From Streptococcus sp. 263_SSPC (GTDB lineage: Bacteria; Bacillota; Bacilli; Lactobacillales; Aerococcaceae), in contig NZ_JVNU01000035.1 of NCBI RefSeq assembly GCF_001071995.1, forward strand, positions 1 to 35,080: a stretch of 35,080 nt of DNA, given 5' to 3'. Position numbers and translations under genes: made by a program. Below, in pieces: positions 24,843-33,715 of this stretch; within the stretch, counting starts at the first letter, position 1; each line of letters starts with the position of its first letter. The notes beneath the pieces are model-generated. The model saw only the letters and a list, made by a program, of their open reading frames with translations. It was not told the DNA's origin and did no database searches.

Positions 24843-25198
24843 TAGTTTTCACTCACAATATTCACAATTGGTGCATCGCTCCATAATTTTTCTAAATTAT
24901 AGAATTCGCGATCTGCATAATAGAATACATGGACAATTACATCGTTTAAGTCCATTAAAATCCATTTGCCACCATCTTTACCTTCGATATTTCTTACTTC
25001 GAAGCCTTCTTTTTCAACCGCTTCTTCAACTGCATCGACAATTGCTTGAACTTGCTTTTCGTTTTTACCGTGTGTAATCACGAAATATTCAGCAACTGGT
25101 GTAAGACTTGCTACGTCTAGCGCTACCACTTCTTGTGCTAACTTGTCTTCACAAGCATCTAAAACAACTTGTAATAATTTTTTACTTGTATGTTCCAT
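24842..25198 (-). CDS. rsfS: ribosomal silencing factor RsfS (YqeL)
   Basis: RsfS binds uL14 and keeps ribosomal subunits apart when nutrients are short. The 118-residue protein covers the whole DUF143/Oligomerisation domain, with YFVITHGKNEKQVQAI (near 38-53) and the signature GGKWILMDLNDVIVHVFYYADREFYNLEKLW. Its start is 1-2 bases after the yqeK stop. Confidence 0.95.
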   Translation of the reverse strand: MEHTSKKLLQVVLDACEDKLAQEVVALDVASLTPVAEYFVITHGKNEKQVQAIVDAVEEAVEKEGFEVRNIEGKDGGKWILMDLNDVIVHVFYYADREFYNLEKLWSDAPIVNIVSEN

Positions 25199-25199
25199 T

Positions 25200-25805
25200 C
25201 TATTCTCCTTTTCTTTGTTTCAAATAATGATTATAAACTTCTATTGTTTTTGGAAAAATAGAGACTTCTTTTTCCAATAAAAATTCCAATGTATGCTTCA
25301 ATAAATAAAAGACCGCATCATCGATATTCTTCGCTGCAATCTCACGAGCAGTATCCACACCTGGATAATCTCTTCCGTCTTCGATTGCATCTGCCACAAA
25401 GAGACACTTCGAAAGTAGGCTCATTTGAAGCCCTCCAATCGTATGTTCACGAATGGCATCTAACAACGCTTCGTCTTTTACGCCGCACAGGTTTGAAATC
25501 AAGTACGCTCCAATCGGTCCGTGTAGAATTTCAGAGCCTTCATGGTGATACATTTCGGGAAGTCCGATTTCTTTGGCGAGAGCTTGCTGTTTGTCCACTG
25601 GGATTTCTTTAGCATAATCATGCGCTAGTCCCACAAACGCAGCTGCTTTTTCATCGACGCCGTAGAGTTTTGCTAATTCTAATATTTTTCGTTCGACACG
25701 CAAACAGTGTTGATATCTCTTGTCGCTCATATTTGACTGAACATGAGACAACAACTCTTCTCTTGTCATTGTTGTATAAGGTTCAAAGCTTTGTACTTCG
25801 CTCAT
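25200..25805 (-). CDS. yqeK: HD-domain Ap4A hydrolase YqeK
   Basis: A symmetrical bis(5'-nucleosyl)-tetraphosphatase that splits Ap4A into two ADP. The 201-residue protein shows the HD-fold metal ligands: H33 region in YQHCLRVE, the HD pair in GLAHDYAKEIP, HEGSEILHGPIGAYL, AIREHTIG and the last Asp in LFVADAIEDGRDYPGV. It overlaps nadD by 4 bp, the usual nadD-yqeK arrangement. Confidence 0.93.
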   Translation of the reverse strand: MSEVQSFEPYTTMTREELLSHVQSNMSDKRYQHCLRVERKILELAKLYGVDEKAAAFVGLAHDYAKEIPVDKQQALAKEIGLPEMYHHEGSEILHGPIGAYLISNLCGVKDEALLDAIREHTIGGLQMSLLSKCLFVADAIEDGRDYPGVDTAREIAAKNIDDAVFYLLKHTLEFLLEKEVSIFPKTIEVYNHYLKQRKGE

Positions 25806-26440
25806 TCTAAATACAACCCCTTTTCTGCGATATAGGCTTCCACTAATTCTGGTACCAAATATTTAATACTTTGTTGGAATAGAACATTTTTGCGGATTTG
25901 TGTCGAACTAATATCCATTTTTGGTGCAGTAATCCATAACACTGGATACGGTGTTTCTTTTTCGTATCCTGGACGTTCAACTCCGACAAATTGCACCTCA
26001 TGAACTAATTCATCCACACGGTGCCATGTCGGTAAATAATCCACCATGTCTCCACCAATGATAAAGTAATATTCCGTATTCGGATTTTGTCTCTTTAAGA
26101 GCTGAATCGTATCATACGTATAACTCTTCTCATTACGCTCGAGTTCAATCGTCTCGATATCAAAATAAATATTATCTTGAATCGCAAGACGTGTCATCTC
26201 CACACGAGTACTCGCATCAATGGTCTTTTTCTCATCCACATGTGGCGGAATATGACTCGGTAAAAAGTAAACCTTGTCTAATCCTAATTGCACACGCGCT
26301 TGTTCAGCCATAATTAAATGCGCAATATGCGGCGGATTAAAACTACCACCGATAAGCCCCACACGTTCTACCGGCATTTCTTCACCGAATTTTTCAGTTT
26401 TGTTTAATGTCTCAGAAAAAATATTGAGTTCAGCAACCAT
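25802..26440 (-). CDS. nadD: nicotinate-nucleotide adenylyltransferase NadD
   Basis: NadD makes deamido-NAD from nicotinate mononucleotide and ATP. The 212-residue product has GLIGGSFNPPHIAHL (near 28-42) as the nucleotidyltransferase loop and HIGH-type motif, and ISSTQIRKN as the second ATP motif. The N-terminal extension of about 25 residues before the core also occurs in other Lactobacillales NadD. ATG at 26440 follows AGAGG at a rather long spacing; an internal Met before PVERVGL is an alternative start. Confidence 0.95.
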   Translation of the reverse strand: MVAELNIFSETLNKTEKFGEEMPVERVGLIGGSFNPPHIAHLIMAEQARVQLGLDKVYFLPSHIPPHVDEKKTIDASTRVEMTRLAIQDNIYFDIETIELERNEKSYTYDTIQLLKRQNPNTEYYFIIGGDMVDYLPTWHRVDELVHEVQFVGVERPGYEKETPYPVLWITAPKMDISSTQIRKNVLFQQSIKYLVPELVEAYIAEKGLYLE

Positions 26441-26443
26441 CGT

Positions 26444-26770
26444 CTATCGACCTCTTTTTTTGAATTCTGCAAATCGTACTGAAAGATCTCTATGTTTTGG
26501 ATTTCGTGCTTCTTTATATAACACAATCGTATGCCCAATCACTTGAATGATGGTACTTCCAGTCGCCTCTGCAATCGTTTCTGCAGCTTCTTGTGGTTCC
26601 TCTAATGTGTTTTGTAATAAAGTCACTTTAATCAATTCGCGTTTCTCAACAGCGTTTTGAATTTGATGAATCATCTCTTCGCTAAGTCCGCCTTTTCCGA
26701 TTTGGAAGATTGGCTTCAACGAGTGTGCTTCTTTTTTGAAGAACTGTCTTTCTTTCCCTTTTAATTCCAT
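26444..26770 (-). CDS. yhbY: CRM-domain RNA-binding protein YhbY (YqeI)
   Basis: A 108-residue single CRM domain associated with the pre-50S subunit. It has the pattern LKGKERQFFKKEAHSLKPIF and GKGGLSEEMI, then ELIKVTLLQN and the GxxTVLY-like end GHTIVLYKEARNP. It lies between yqeH and nadD. ATG follows GAAAGGAGAGC. Confidence 0.93.
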   Translation of the reverse strand: MELKGKERQFFKKEAHSLKPIFQIGKGGLSEEMIHQIQNAVEKRELIKVTLLQNTLEEPQEAAETIAEATGSTIIQVIGHTIVLYKEARNPKHRDLSVRFAEFKKRGR

Positions 26771-26785
26771 GAAAGCTCTCCTTTC

Positions 26786-27895
26786 TTAAATAATCGATTG
26801 ACGTTGAATCACATCAACTTCTTTAGGACTCCATACAGATACCGTACCTGGTTTTTGAATCGTTACCCAGCCAAGACCTGCAATCACTAAGTCCGTTTTT
26901 TCTTTAATCGTAAATGTCTTCTTCACTAATTTTGGATACAACTTCATATTATCTCCTGTTGGTGGCGTTAGAAGTGTTCCTGCATGTTTTGCATAAAACT
27001 CTGTCGCCTTCTCCAACTTCGTGCGATGCAAGTCGATTGTTTGCGGTGTATAGAAGGTAAATGAATTTCGTTCTCCTTGTTCGTAGTCGACACGAATCAA
27101 GCCACCGATAAAAATTGTTTGCTCGCTATTTAATTGGAAAGTCTTTGGTTGTAACTCTTTTTGCGGCAAGACTTTCTTCATTTCTTTTTCCGCTAAGTAG
27201 TGCGTAATTTGGTGACGATGAATAATCCCTGGCGTATCCACTAATGAAGAATGTTCATCAAATGGAATATCAATTTGTCCAAGAGTTGTTCCTGGATATT
27301 GAGACGTCGTAATCACTTCGCCTGTTTCACCAATACTTTGAATCAACTTATTAATCAGTGTTGATTTTCCTACGTTTGTGACTCCTACAACATACGCATC
27401 TTTCCCTTTACGGTACTCGTTAATCTTCTCTAATAACTCGTCAATTTGAATCCGTTTATGGCCACTCACAAGAAGGGTGTCGACCGGTTTAATGCCGTAC
27501 TCTTTTGCATGACGTTCAATCCACGCTTTCAGACGATTGCGGTTCACCGATTTTGGATATAAGTCCACCTTATTGGCTACAAATAAAATCGGGTTATCGC
27601 CCACAAAACGTTTCAATCCGGAAATCATACTTCCATATAAATCAAATAAGTCAACCACAAACACAACTAGCGCATCTTCATCCGCTATACTACTTAACAT
27701 CTTTAAGAAGTCATCGTTTGTTAGAGATGCTGGTTGTAACTCATTATAATTACGGAGTCTAAAACAACGTTGGCAATAGAGAGGGCCTTCACTTTCCAGC
27801 ATTTTATTTAATGCACTTTGCGGTGTGTACCCCGTTCCTTTTGGATCTTCCGTTTGGATTGTTGCTCCACATCCAATACATAAATACTGTTCCAT
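26786..27895 (-). CDS. yqeH: ribosome biogenesis GTPase YqeH
   Basis: YqeH is a circularly permuted GTPase needed for 30S assembly. The 369-residue protein begins with a zinc finger (CIGCG ... CQRC), followed by G4 ANKVDLYPK, then G1 GVTNVGKSTLIN and G3 DTPG, the permuted order that marks this family. I chose ATG at 27895, 7 bases after GGAGGAGG and 2 bases after the yqeG stop. An in-frame extension of six residues covers that ribosome site. Confidence 0.95.
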   Translation of the reverse strand: MEQYLCIGCGATIQTEDPKGTGYTPQSALNKMLESEGPLYCQRCFRLRNYNELQPASLTNDDFLKMLSSIADEDALVVFVVDLFDLYGSMISGLKRFVGDNPILFVANKVDLYPKSVNRNRLKAWIERHAKEYGIKPVDTLLVSGHKRIQIDELLEKINEYRKGKDAYVVGVTNVGKSTLINKLIQSIGETGEVITTSQYPGTTLGQIDIPFDEHSSLVDTPGIIHRHQITHYLAEKEMKKVLPQKELQPKTFQLNSEQTIFIGGLIRVDYEQGERNSFTFYTPQTIDLHRTKLEKATEFYAKHAGTLLTPPTGDNMKLYPKLVKKTFTIKEKTDLVIAGLGWVTIQKPGTVSVWSPKEVDVIQRQSII

Positions 27896-27897
27896 GA

Positions 27898-28416
27898 TTA
27901 ATCCTCCTCCCATTTCTTATGATAAGACACACCTTGTGTCACTACAAAAATTCCTTTTTCAAAGAAACGATTGATTTTTGTTTTCCAAGCATCGCTCTCT
28001 TTTCTAGGTTTTACGATAATGGTTCTAACTCCAAATGTATTCGCTCCTAGAATATCTGTCAATAGTTGGTCGCCCACCATTACCGTCTTCGATTTATCAA
28101 AATTTAGTAATTGTTGCGCCGCTTTGAACCCCTTGTGCAGTGGCTTCAATCCAGGATACACATATGGGACATCCAACTTTTCAGCAGCATCTTTGATACG
28201 ATGTGCATTATTATTCGATACAAGAACAATCTTGATGCCTGCTTCTTTTAATGAACGTACCCAGGCAAGTAAGTTTTCATCGATTTCTTTTTCGTCCCAG
28301 CCAATTAGCGTATTATCTAAATCGGTTAAGACAACTTCGATTCCATTCTCTTGTAAGAAAGGAACGGTAATCTCTTGAAAGGTCTTTTTAAACCACGTTG
28401 GTTTGAATAGTGCCAT
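27898..28416 (-). CDS. yqeG: HAD-superfamily phosphatase YqeG
   Basis: A 172-residue HAD IIIA phosphatase. It carries motif I DLDNTL (nucleophile Asp in LTDLDNTLIGWD), motif II VSNNN, the lysine in KPLHKGF and motif IV VGDQLLTDILGAN. Substrate is unknown, although the family is conserved at the head of the yqe operon. It lies 10 bases after thrB. Confidence 0.93.
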   Translation of the reverse strand: MALFKPTWFKKTFQEITVPFLQENGIEVVLTDLDNTLIGWDEKEIDENLLAWVRSLKEAGIKIVLVSNNNAHRIKDAAEKLDVPYVYPGLKPLHKGFKAAQQLLNFDKSKTVMVGDQLLTDILGANTFGVRTIIVKPRKESDAWKTKINRFFEKGIFVVTQGVSYHKKWEED

Positions 28417-28426
28417 AGTTCTCCTT

Positions 28427-29323
28427 CTACTTTACGTAAACGCCTTGCGCATCAATTTCGAGCACACGAATCGTGCAATCTTTCAGCGTTGTTTCTAAAT
28501 ACTTTTCTAATGTTTGTACAAAACGATCTACTTCTTCTTTATGAACAAATGTCATCACCGTTGGGCCTGCCCCACTTAAGTAAGTTCCGCATGTATCAAG
28601 GCCTTCATTTTTTGTAATCGTACGAACCTCTTCCATCCAAGGAACAAGCGTCGAACGATATGTTTCATGGAATAAATCTTTCTCAACAATTGAAGAAATG
28701 ACTTTCCAATCTTCGACCATTAATCCAGCTACCAACACATTACTACGGCTACTTGCTTCCACTGCCTCACCATAAGCTAGCGAACTTGGCAATACGCCAC
28801 GACTCTTCTTCGTTGATAATTGCACGTTTGGAATCACAGCGACCATTGCAATCGGTGCTTCTACATTCTTGTGAACCGTCAACACTTCTTGAATGTGGTA
28901 ATCATAAGTAGCGACTACGACGCCTCCTAAGATAGCTGGTGCCACATTGTCAGGGTGTCCCTCGAAAAGAGTTGCCCATTTGACTTTTTCGTCGTTTGTT
29001 AACTGTAAGTTGCCTAATACATTGGCTAATTCGATTCCAGCAACAATCGCGCTTGAACTACTTCCAAGACCTCTTGTTAAAGGAATTTCACTTTCGCATA
29101 CGAGTTTATGCGGTGCTAATGTTGGGCAAACTTTTAAAGCCGTCTCGATAATTAAGTTTTCTTCATTCGTAGGGATTTCTTCTCCAAACGGATGTGCAAT
29201 CACCCATTCGCTAGAAGATTCTTCTACGTGAAGTGTTAAATATAAATTCACTGCAATCCCAAGCGAATCGAATCCTAGTCCGATATTGGCTGAAGTTGCT
29301 GGAACTTTAATTGTTAATGCCAT
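28427..29323 (-). CDS. thrB: homoserine kinase ThrB
   Basis: ThrB phosphorylates homoserine on the way to threonine. The 298-residue GHMP kinase has PATSANIGLGFDSLG (near 8-22), the ATP loop LTRGLGSSSSAIVAG and the C-terminal GTYLSGAGPTVM. Its ATG shares one base with the hom stop, so the two are translated together. No thrC is present in the window. Confidence 0.96.
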   Translation of the reverse strand: MALTIKVPATSANIGLGFDSLGIAVNLYLTLHVEESSSEWVIAHPFGEEIPTNEENLIIETALKVCPTLAPHKLVCESEIPLTRGLGSSSSAIVAGIELANVLGNLQLTNDEKVKWATLFEGHPDNVAPAILGGVVVATYDYHIQEVLTVHKNVEAPIAMVAVIPNVQLSTKKSRGVLPSSLAYGEAVEASSRSNVLVAGLMVEDWKVISSIVEKDLFHETYRSTLVPWMEEVRTITKNEGLDTCGTYLSGAGPTVMTFVHKEEVDRFVQTLEKYLETTLKDCTIRVLEIDAQGVYVK

Positions 29324-30531
29324 TATGCTTCCTCCAAGATTGGATAAATAGCGACTTCATTTAGATGAGCAAAAGCTTCTTTCACTTTAGCTAACTCACT
29401 AGCTGTTAAAGCTGTATAGCGAACTCCGAATTCACCATGGCTGTTTGATACAATTCCTCCATTGAACGGAGCTTCTTCCAAGTTTCCTTTTCCATATACG
29501 AAATAAGAACTTGTAGCAGCCTCTGGACTGAATTCCACAAGTGGGCTTTCTACACGGCCAAATGTTTCCACCGCACTACCATTAACTTTGCGGCGAAGTA
29601 CTTCAACCACGTCTGCTAAGACACTTGTTGCTGTTGGAAGTGAGCCTGCTCCTTTTCCGTAAAATAGAACTTCATCCACTGCATTTCCTGTTACAGAAAT
29701 CGCGTTGTTTTCATAATGAACTTGCGCTAATAAATGATTTGCTGGTACGAAAGTCGGTGCCACTTCAAGCGAAACTTTTTCGCCATCACTAAGAGCTTTG
29801 GCTAGAAGTTTAATCGCATACCCATTCTCAGAAGCCATCTTCATATGAGCTGTTGTAACTCCAGAAATTCCTGTTTTAACAACTTCTTCAAAAGTCACGC
29901 TCACACCGTAAGCTAAACGCGTTAAAATCATTAATTTATAAGCTGCATCGTGACCTTCTACGTCGCTTGTAGGATCCGCTTCAGCAAATCCTTTTTCTTG
30001 AGCAATCTTTAATGCTGTTTCGTAGCTGAGTCCTTCTTTTTCCATAGAACTTAAAATGAAGTTTGTTGTTCCATTGACAATACCAACAATCGATTCCACT
30101 TCATTTGTTTCAAAGTGTTGCACCATCGGACGAAGAACAGGAATTCCACCGCCGACACTTGCTTCATAGTACAAGTACACATCTTCTAATTTGGCTAGTG
30201 TTGTTAATTCAACTCCGTGAACGGCAATCAGATTTTTATTAGCTGTAACAACAGATTTTTTTGCGAGTAAACATGCTCTCACATATTCATAAGCCGTTGT
30301 AATGCCACCCATCACTTCAACCACTAATTCAATTTCAGGATCGTGAACGATGTCGTTAATATTGTTTGTAAATACAACATCTGTTTGTTCCATCAATTCT
30401 GGGTCTCTTACTAACGCTGTCTTAATTTCAATTTCTTCTGGAAGAACGCGTTCTAATTTTGATGCATTTTTCTTTAAAATATTGTATACACCACTACCGA
30501 CTGTTCCAAATCCTAATAACGCAATTTTCAT
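29323..30531 (-). CDS. hom: homoserine dehydrogenase
   Basis: Reduces aspartate semialdehyde to homoserine. The 402-residue protein has the NAD(P) loop GFGTVGSGV (7-15), VTANKNLIAVHG with the catalytic-domain start, GIVNGTTNFILS and AQEKGFAEADPTSDVEGHDAAYKL. The C-terminal part after about 340 is short and a full ACT regulatory domain is not obvious, so feedback control may be weaker or different from the longer Bacillus form. ATG follows GAGGATTG. Confidence 0.95.
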   Translation of the reverse strand: MKIALLGFGTVGSGVYNILKKNASKLERVLPEEIEIKTALVRDPELMEQTDVVFTNNINDIVHDPEIELVVEVMGGITTAYEYVRACLLAKKSVVTANKNLIAVHGVELTTLAKLEDVYLYYEASVGGGIPVLRPMVQHFETNEVESIVGIVNGTTNFILSSMEKEGLSYETALKIAQEKGFAEADPTSDVEGHDAAYKLMILTRLAYGVSVTFEEVVKTGISGVTTAHMKMASENGYAIKLLAKALSDGEKVSLEVAPTFVPANHLLAQVHYENNAISVTGNAVDEVLFYGKGAGSLPTATSVLADVVEVLRRKVNGSAVETFGRVESPLVEFSPEAATSSYFVYGKGNLEEAPFNGGIVSNSHGEFGVRYTALTASELAKVKEAFAHLNEVAIYPILEEA

Positions 30532-30554
30532 TTATTTCAATCCTCATCTAATAT

Positions 30555-30594
30555 ATTGAAAAGCCACAGCACAGACACTCTGCGCCGTGGCTTT
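30555..30594 (-). terminator. terminator or attenuator between ykuJ and hom
   Basis: Read leftward, AAGCCACGGC pairs with GCTGTGGCTT (one G-T pair) around a loop of about 12 bases and runs into TTTTC. It lies between the ykuJ stop and the hom start. Only about 24 bases remain between it and hom, too few for a promoter, so hom-thrB transcription has to pass through it. Confidence 0.65.
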
Positions 30595-30610
30595 ACTCAC
30601 AGTTATTATT

Positions 30611-30841
30611 TTAATCTTGTAACATTTCAAAAATTTCAATTGTCACTAAATCAATATCATCAAATTGGAATGTTTGATTTGTTTCTACATCTACTAATTC
30701 AAAACTACTTGTTTCTTGATTAAAAGCAACGATAGCTTTTTCAACGCCATCTTTTTCGAATCGACGCACCTCGATATCTGAATCTTGTGCCGCCATTGTT
30801 TGTAAACGTTGGACAATTGCCACCAATTGTGAAGGTTTCAT
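30611..30841 (-). CDS. ykuJ: YkuJ-family (DUF1797) small protein
   Basis: A 76-residue acidic protein of the YkuJ/DUF1797 family, widespread in Bacilli; structure known, function not. It has the family layout: an N-terminal helix (SQLVAIVQRLQTM), a beta region (EVRRFEKDGVEKAIVAF) and an acidic C-terminal helix (TIEIFEML). ATG follows AAAGGGGTAGTAATGAT. A TAGAAT box with upstream TG (extended -10) about 25 bases further up may be its promoter. Confidence 0.85.
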   Translation of the reverse strand: MKPSQLVAIVQRLQTMAAQDSDIEVRRFEKDGVEKAIVAFNQETSSFELVDVETNQTFQFDDIDLVTIEIFEMLQD

Positions 30842-30931
30842 ATCATTACTACCCCTTTCAAACTTTCTTTCACTATTCTACCATAAAACCCATCTCTGAT
30901 AGTAAGAATAACCACTCTATTTAAGAGTTTT

Positions 30932-31810
30932 TTATTCATTTGGTAGGTTCCAATATAATTTGATTAAAGCTTGAGTTCCATCGTCTGCAAAGCCATCATC
31001 ACAAAGCGTTTCATATAGTTTTTTCGCTTGTATTGTTGCTGGTAAAAATAGACGCATTCTTTCTGCTTCATCCAGCGCAATTCCTAAGTCTTTTAGGAAA
31101 TGTTTTGCAAAGAAACCTGGTGAATAATCTTCTTTTAAAATACGAGGTCCGTAATTTGAAAGTGACCAGTTAGCAGCACTTCCTGCACCAACAGTTTGTA
31201 GCACTTTGTCCAGGTCTAAGCCTGCAGCTTTGGCATAAACGAGCATTTCTGTTAAGCCTGTCATCGTTCCTGCAATCATAATTTGGTTGGCCATTTTTGT
31301 ATGTTGACCAGCACCAGCAGAGCCTTGAAGTGTAATCGTCTTAGAGAAGCAATCTAGTACAGGATATACTTTTTCTAATGCTTCCTCTGTTCCACCAACC
31401 ATTGTAGAAAGAGTTCCGTTTTTAGCTCCAAGGTCGCCGCCTGATACAGGAGCATCAAGGGCTTCCCATGAGCGAGCGACTGCTTCTTCTGCGATACGTT
31501 TTGCAAGTGTTGGTGTACTTGTTGTAAGATCCACTACCACCAGATATTCCTTCGTAGACTTGAAGATTCCTTGGTCTCCAAAGTAAACTTCTTCCACGTC
31601 TTTTGGATAACCAACGATAGTTAATACCACATCCGCAAGATTCGCAACTTCTGTAGGCGTATCGGCCCAAGTCGCTCCCTCTTCTAGAAGGTCTAACGCT
31701 CTTTCCTTTGTACGATTGTACACTACTACATTATATTTTTTAAGTAAATGGCGAATCATGGATTTTCCCATCACGCCAGTTCCGATAAATCCAACGGTAT
31801 TAATTTTCAT
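30932..31810 (-). CDS. 3-hydroxyisobutyrate dehydrogenase-family oxidoreductase
   Basis: An NAD(P)-dependent beta-hydroxyacid dehydrogenase of 292 residues. It has the Rossmann loop GFIGTGVMGKSM, the substrate loop DAPVSGGDLGAKNGTLSTMVGG and the catalytic lysine in GAGQHTKMANQI. The real substrate (hydroxyisobutyrate, tartronate semialdehyde, succinate semialdehyde or others) cannot be read from the sequence. I prefer ATG at 31810 because AAGGG lies about ten bases upstream; a Met three codons earlier is too close to it. It overlaps the end of the glycosyltransferase gene by 11 bases. Confidence 0.85.
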   Translation of the reverse strand: MKINTVGFIGTGVMGKSMIRHLLKKYNVVVYNRTKERALDLLEEGATWADTPTEVANLADVVLTIVGYPKDVEEVYFGDQGIFKSTKEYLVVVDLTTSTPTLAKRIAEEAVARSWEALDAPVSGGDLGAKNGTLSTMVGGTEEALEKVYPVLDCFSKTITLQGSAGAGQHTKMANQIMIAGTMTGLTEMLVYAKAAGLDLDKVLQTVGAGSAANWSLSNYGPRILKEDYSPGFFAKHFLKDLGIALDEAERMRLFLPATIQAKKLYETLCDDGFADDGTQALIKLYWNLPNE

Positions 31811-33035
31811 TTTCTTCATCCCTTAACTCACTTGTTGATAAACGTAAGAATTTCATGAGGTTCATAATGTTATGCGAATGTTCTTGATTCCATTGATACC
31901 CGTGAATTGCAGCATCGTAGAAATCCACAATTCTTTCTCCAAATGTTTCAGAAGAAATTTCTGATAACAATTGATCTTGCAGTGCTAATACTTCAGCTTC
32001 ATTGCCTAATTGGTTTTCAATATACCCTAAGACACAATCCGCAATATCCGCGTCAGTTTCAAATAACATTCCTAAAGCGTCTGCTGTAATCAGGCTGCTT
32101 AAGTAATCGTTCTTCTTAGCGATGACCGGTACACGGTTTACCAGCGCTTCTAAATAAGTTAACCCTTGGCTCTCAGATTCAGAAGCATTCACGTAAAGGT
32201 CCGCCATTTGATAATACTTATAAACCATTTCATTCTTGATTTCGCCTACAAATTGAACAAAATCGTTCATACCAAGTTCTGCCACTTGCGCTTCGAGCTT
32301 CCCTCTTTCAGGTCCGCCACCAGCAATACATAAGCGCACATTTGGCTTACTTGCTACGATAGCTGGTAATGCGGCAATCACTGCAGCAATATTCTTCTCT
32401 TGAGATAAACGGCTAAGTGATAATAACACCACTTCATCTTCTGAATAGCCAAGCTCGCTTCTTAAAGCATTGGCTACTTCAGGTTCTTGAGGAGGTACAA
32501 CAACACCCGTTGGAATCACTCGAATTTCTTGAAGCACTCCATATTCAATCAGCTTATCTTTTGTCATCTGACTTGGAGCAACAACCCCACTTGTTTGATT
32601 ACAAAATGATTTTGAAAGATACGCTACGTGACTAGGACGTAGCAATTTCCCTTTTGCAATATAGTGTAAATATTTCTCATACATTGTATGGTACGTATGA
32701 ATCGTTGGAATCTTCAACATCGCAGCAATTAATTTACCAGCCAATCCAAGACTAAACTCTGTCTGCGTATGAATGATATCCAACTCGTTTTCCTTTGCAA
32801 TTCGGTAAGCTTTCCCTAGCCCTTGAATCGCCACACGACGATCCTTGAAGGCGAAGAACGGAATACTACCTAATCGAATAATATTCTCTTCCGGTTCCGT
32901 CACCTTTGGATCTGTTGTCGTAAAGATGATTACCTTATGCCCTTGTCTTTCTAAGTCCTCTTTTAATACACGTATTGAAGTCGCAACTCCACTCACTTGT
33001 GGAAAGTACGTATCTGTAAATATACCGATTCGCAT
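31800..33035 (-). CDS. GT4 1,2-diacylglycerol 3-glucosyltransferase (BgsB/alMGS-like)
   Basis: A 411-residue GT-B glycosyltransferase predicted to put glucose on diacylglycerol, making the monoglucosyl lipid that leads to glycolipids and lipoteichoic-acid anchors. It opens MRIGIFTDTYFPQVSGVATSI, as in enterococcal BgsB, with HTQTEFSLG and HTYHTMYEKYLHYI in the acceptor domain. The GT4 E-x7-E region lies in SESESQGLTYLEAL. I chose ATG at 33035 with AAGGAGGTAAGT upstream; an open extension to 33146 runs over the promoter. A different glycolipid or glycan acceptor is possible. Confidence 0.82.
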   Translation of the reverse strand: MRIGIFTDTYFPQVSGVATSIRVLKEDLERQGHKVIIFTTTDPKVTEPEENIIRLGSIPFFAFKDRRVAIQGLGKAYRIAKENELDIIHTQTEFSLGLAGKLIAAMLKIPTIHTYHTMYEKYLHYIAKGKLLRPSHVAYLSKSFCNQTSGVVAPSQMTKDKLIEYGVLQEIRVIPTGVVVPPQEPEVANALRSELGYSEDEVVLLSLSRLSQEKNIAAVIAALPAIVASKPNVRLCIAGGGPERGKLEAQVAELGMNDFVQFVGEIKNEMVYKYYQMADLYVNASESESQGLTYLEALVNRVPVIAKKNDYLSSLITADALGMLFETDADIADCVLGYIENQLGNEAEVLALQDQLLSEISSETFGERIVDFYDAAIHGYQWNQEHSHNIMNLMKFLRLSTSELRDEENEN

Positions 33036-33086
33036 ACTTACCTCCTTAAGTTTGAAATAAACAAAATTATTTCTATTATCCCTTCC

Positions 33087-33115
33087 ATTATAAACGATAC
33101 ACGCTGTAGTGTCAC
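33087..33115 (-). promoter_or_regulatory. sigma-A promoter of the glycosyltransferase gene
   Basis: Minus-strand GTGACA (33110-33115, five of six) and TATAAT (33087-33092, six of six) are 17 bases apart, 51 bases before the chosen ATG. Its presence also argues against the longer reading-frame start at 33146. Confidence 0.8.
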
Positions 33116-33182
33116 TAATAGCTGATAAATTACCCGCTTTTGTCATGTTTAAGTGTCAATATTACATAGCAACTTCCATTTC

Positions 33183-33211
33183 TTGATATAATATTAAGCA
33201 TAAAGAATACT
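33183..33211 (+). promoter_or_regulatory. candidate promoter of the HXXEE gene
   Basis: On the plus strand TTGATA (from about 33183) and AATACT stand 17 bases apart upstream of the AAGGTTAAC ribosome site. A TATAAT that overlaps the TTGATA box is an alternative -10 without a good -35. The exact start is uncertain. Confidence 0.45.
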
Positions 33212-33233
33212 TTTAATAAAGAAGGTTAACATT

Positions 33234-33707
33234 ATGGATTCAATGTTATTATATTTACTTTTTCCTAGCTTATTTATGATTCACGAATTGGAAGAGATTC
33301 TTCTTATGCCCTCATTTATGTCCTCTATGGTTGAACATCCAAAATTTAAAAATTTCAAAGAACTCTATTCCCCTTTTAAGTTTAATCTAATCGTCTTCGA
33401 AGAATTTCTAATTCTTTTGGCTTTTCTAGCCTATAGTTTTTATGTGGATGATTTTACAATTTATCAAACAATCATCATCGCATATAACTATCACATTGTA
33501 ATCCATGTACTCCAAAGTCTTTATCTAAAAAAATATGTACCTGGTCTATTTAGCGGAATTGTAACAGGACTATGTAGTTCAATATGGATTCATCAACTAG
33601 TACAAAGCTCTTTATACCTATACTTTTTTTCTATCCTCACACTACTCATTATTCTTCTCAATCTAGCCATCTGTTTTAAATTACTAAATGTCGTTTCAAA
33701 AAAATAG
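33234..33707 (+). CDS. HXXEE-domain membrane protein
   Basis: A 157-residue integral membrane protein with four or five hydrophobic segments and the defining HELEE motif at residues 17-21, plus further membrane-embedded histidines (NYHIVIH near 87-93, WIHQL). The histidine and glutamate pattern suggests a metal-dependent membrane enzyme, but the family has no settled function. ATG follows GAAGGTTAAC. It is the only plus-strand gene outside the IS, is visibly more AT-rich than the housekeeping genes, and converges on the CPBP gene; acquisition by transfer is plausible. Confidence 0.75.
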   Translation: MDSMLLYLLFPSLFMIHELEEILLMPSFMSSMVEHPKFKNFKELYSPFKFNLIVFEEFLILLAFLAYSFYVDDFTIYQTIIIAYNYHIVIHVLQSLYLKKYVPGLFSGIVTGLCSSIWIHQLVQSSLYLYFFSILTLLIILLNLAICFKLLNVVSKK

Positions 33708-33715
33708 TACAATCT

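Noticed and set aside
30531-30610. T-box or threonine leader upstream of hom
   Set aside because: No T-box consensus, specifier structure or leader peptide could be seen in this short gap.
30895-30935. Terminator after the oxidoreductase gene (ACTCT...AGAGT)
   Set aside because: Only a 5-bp stem, and its T run follows in the plus direction, opposite to the genes.
33036-33146. Longer N-terminus for the glycosyltransferase
   Set aside because: It covers a GTGACA-17-TATAAT promoter; the ATG at 33035 has AAGGAGGT upstream and begins with the family's conserved MRIGIFTDTYFPQ.
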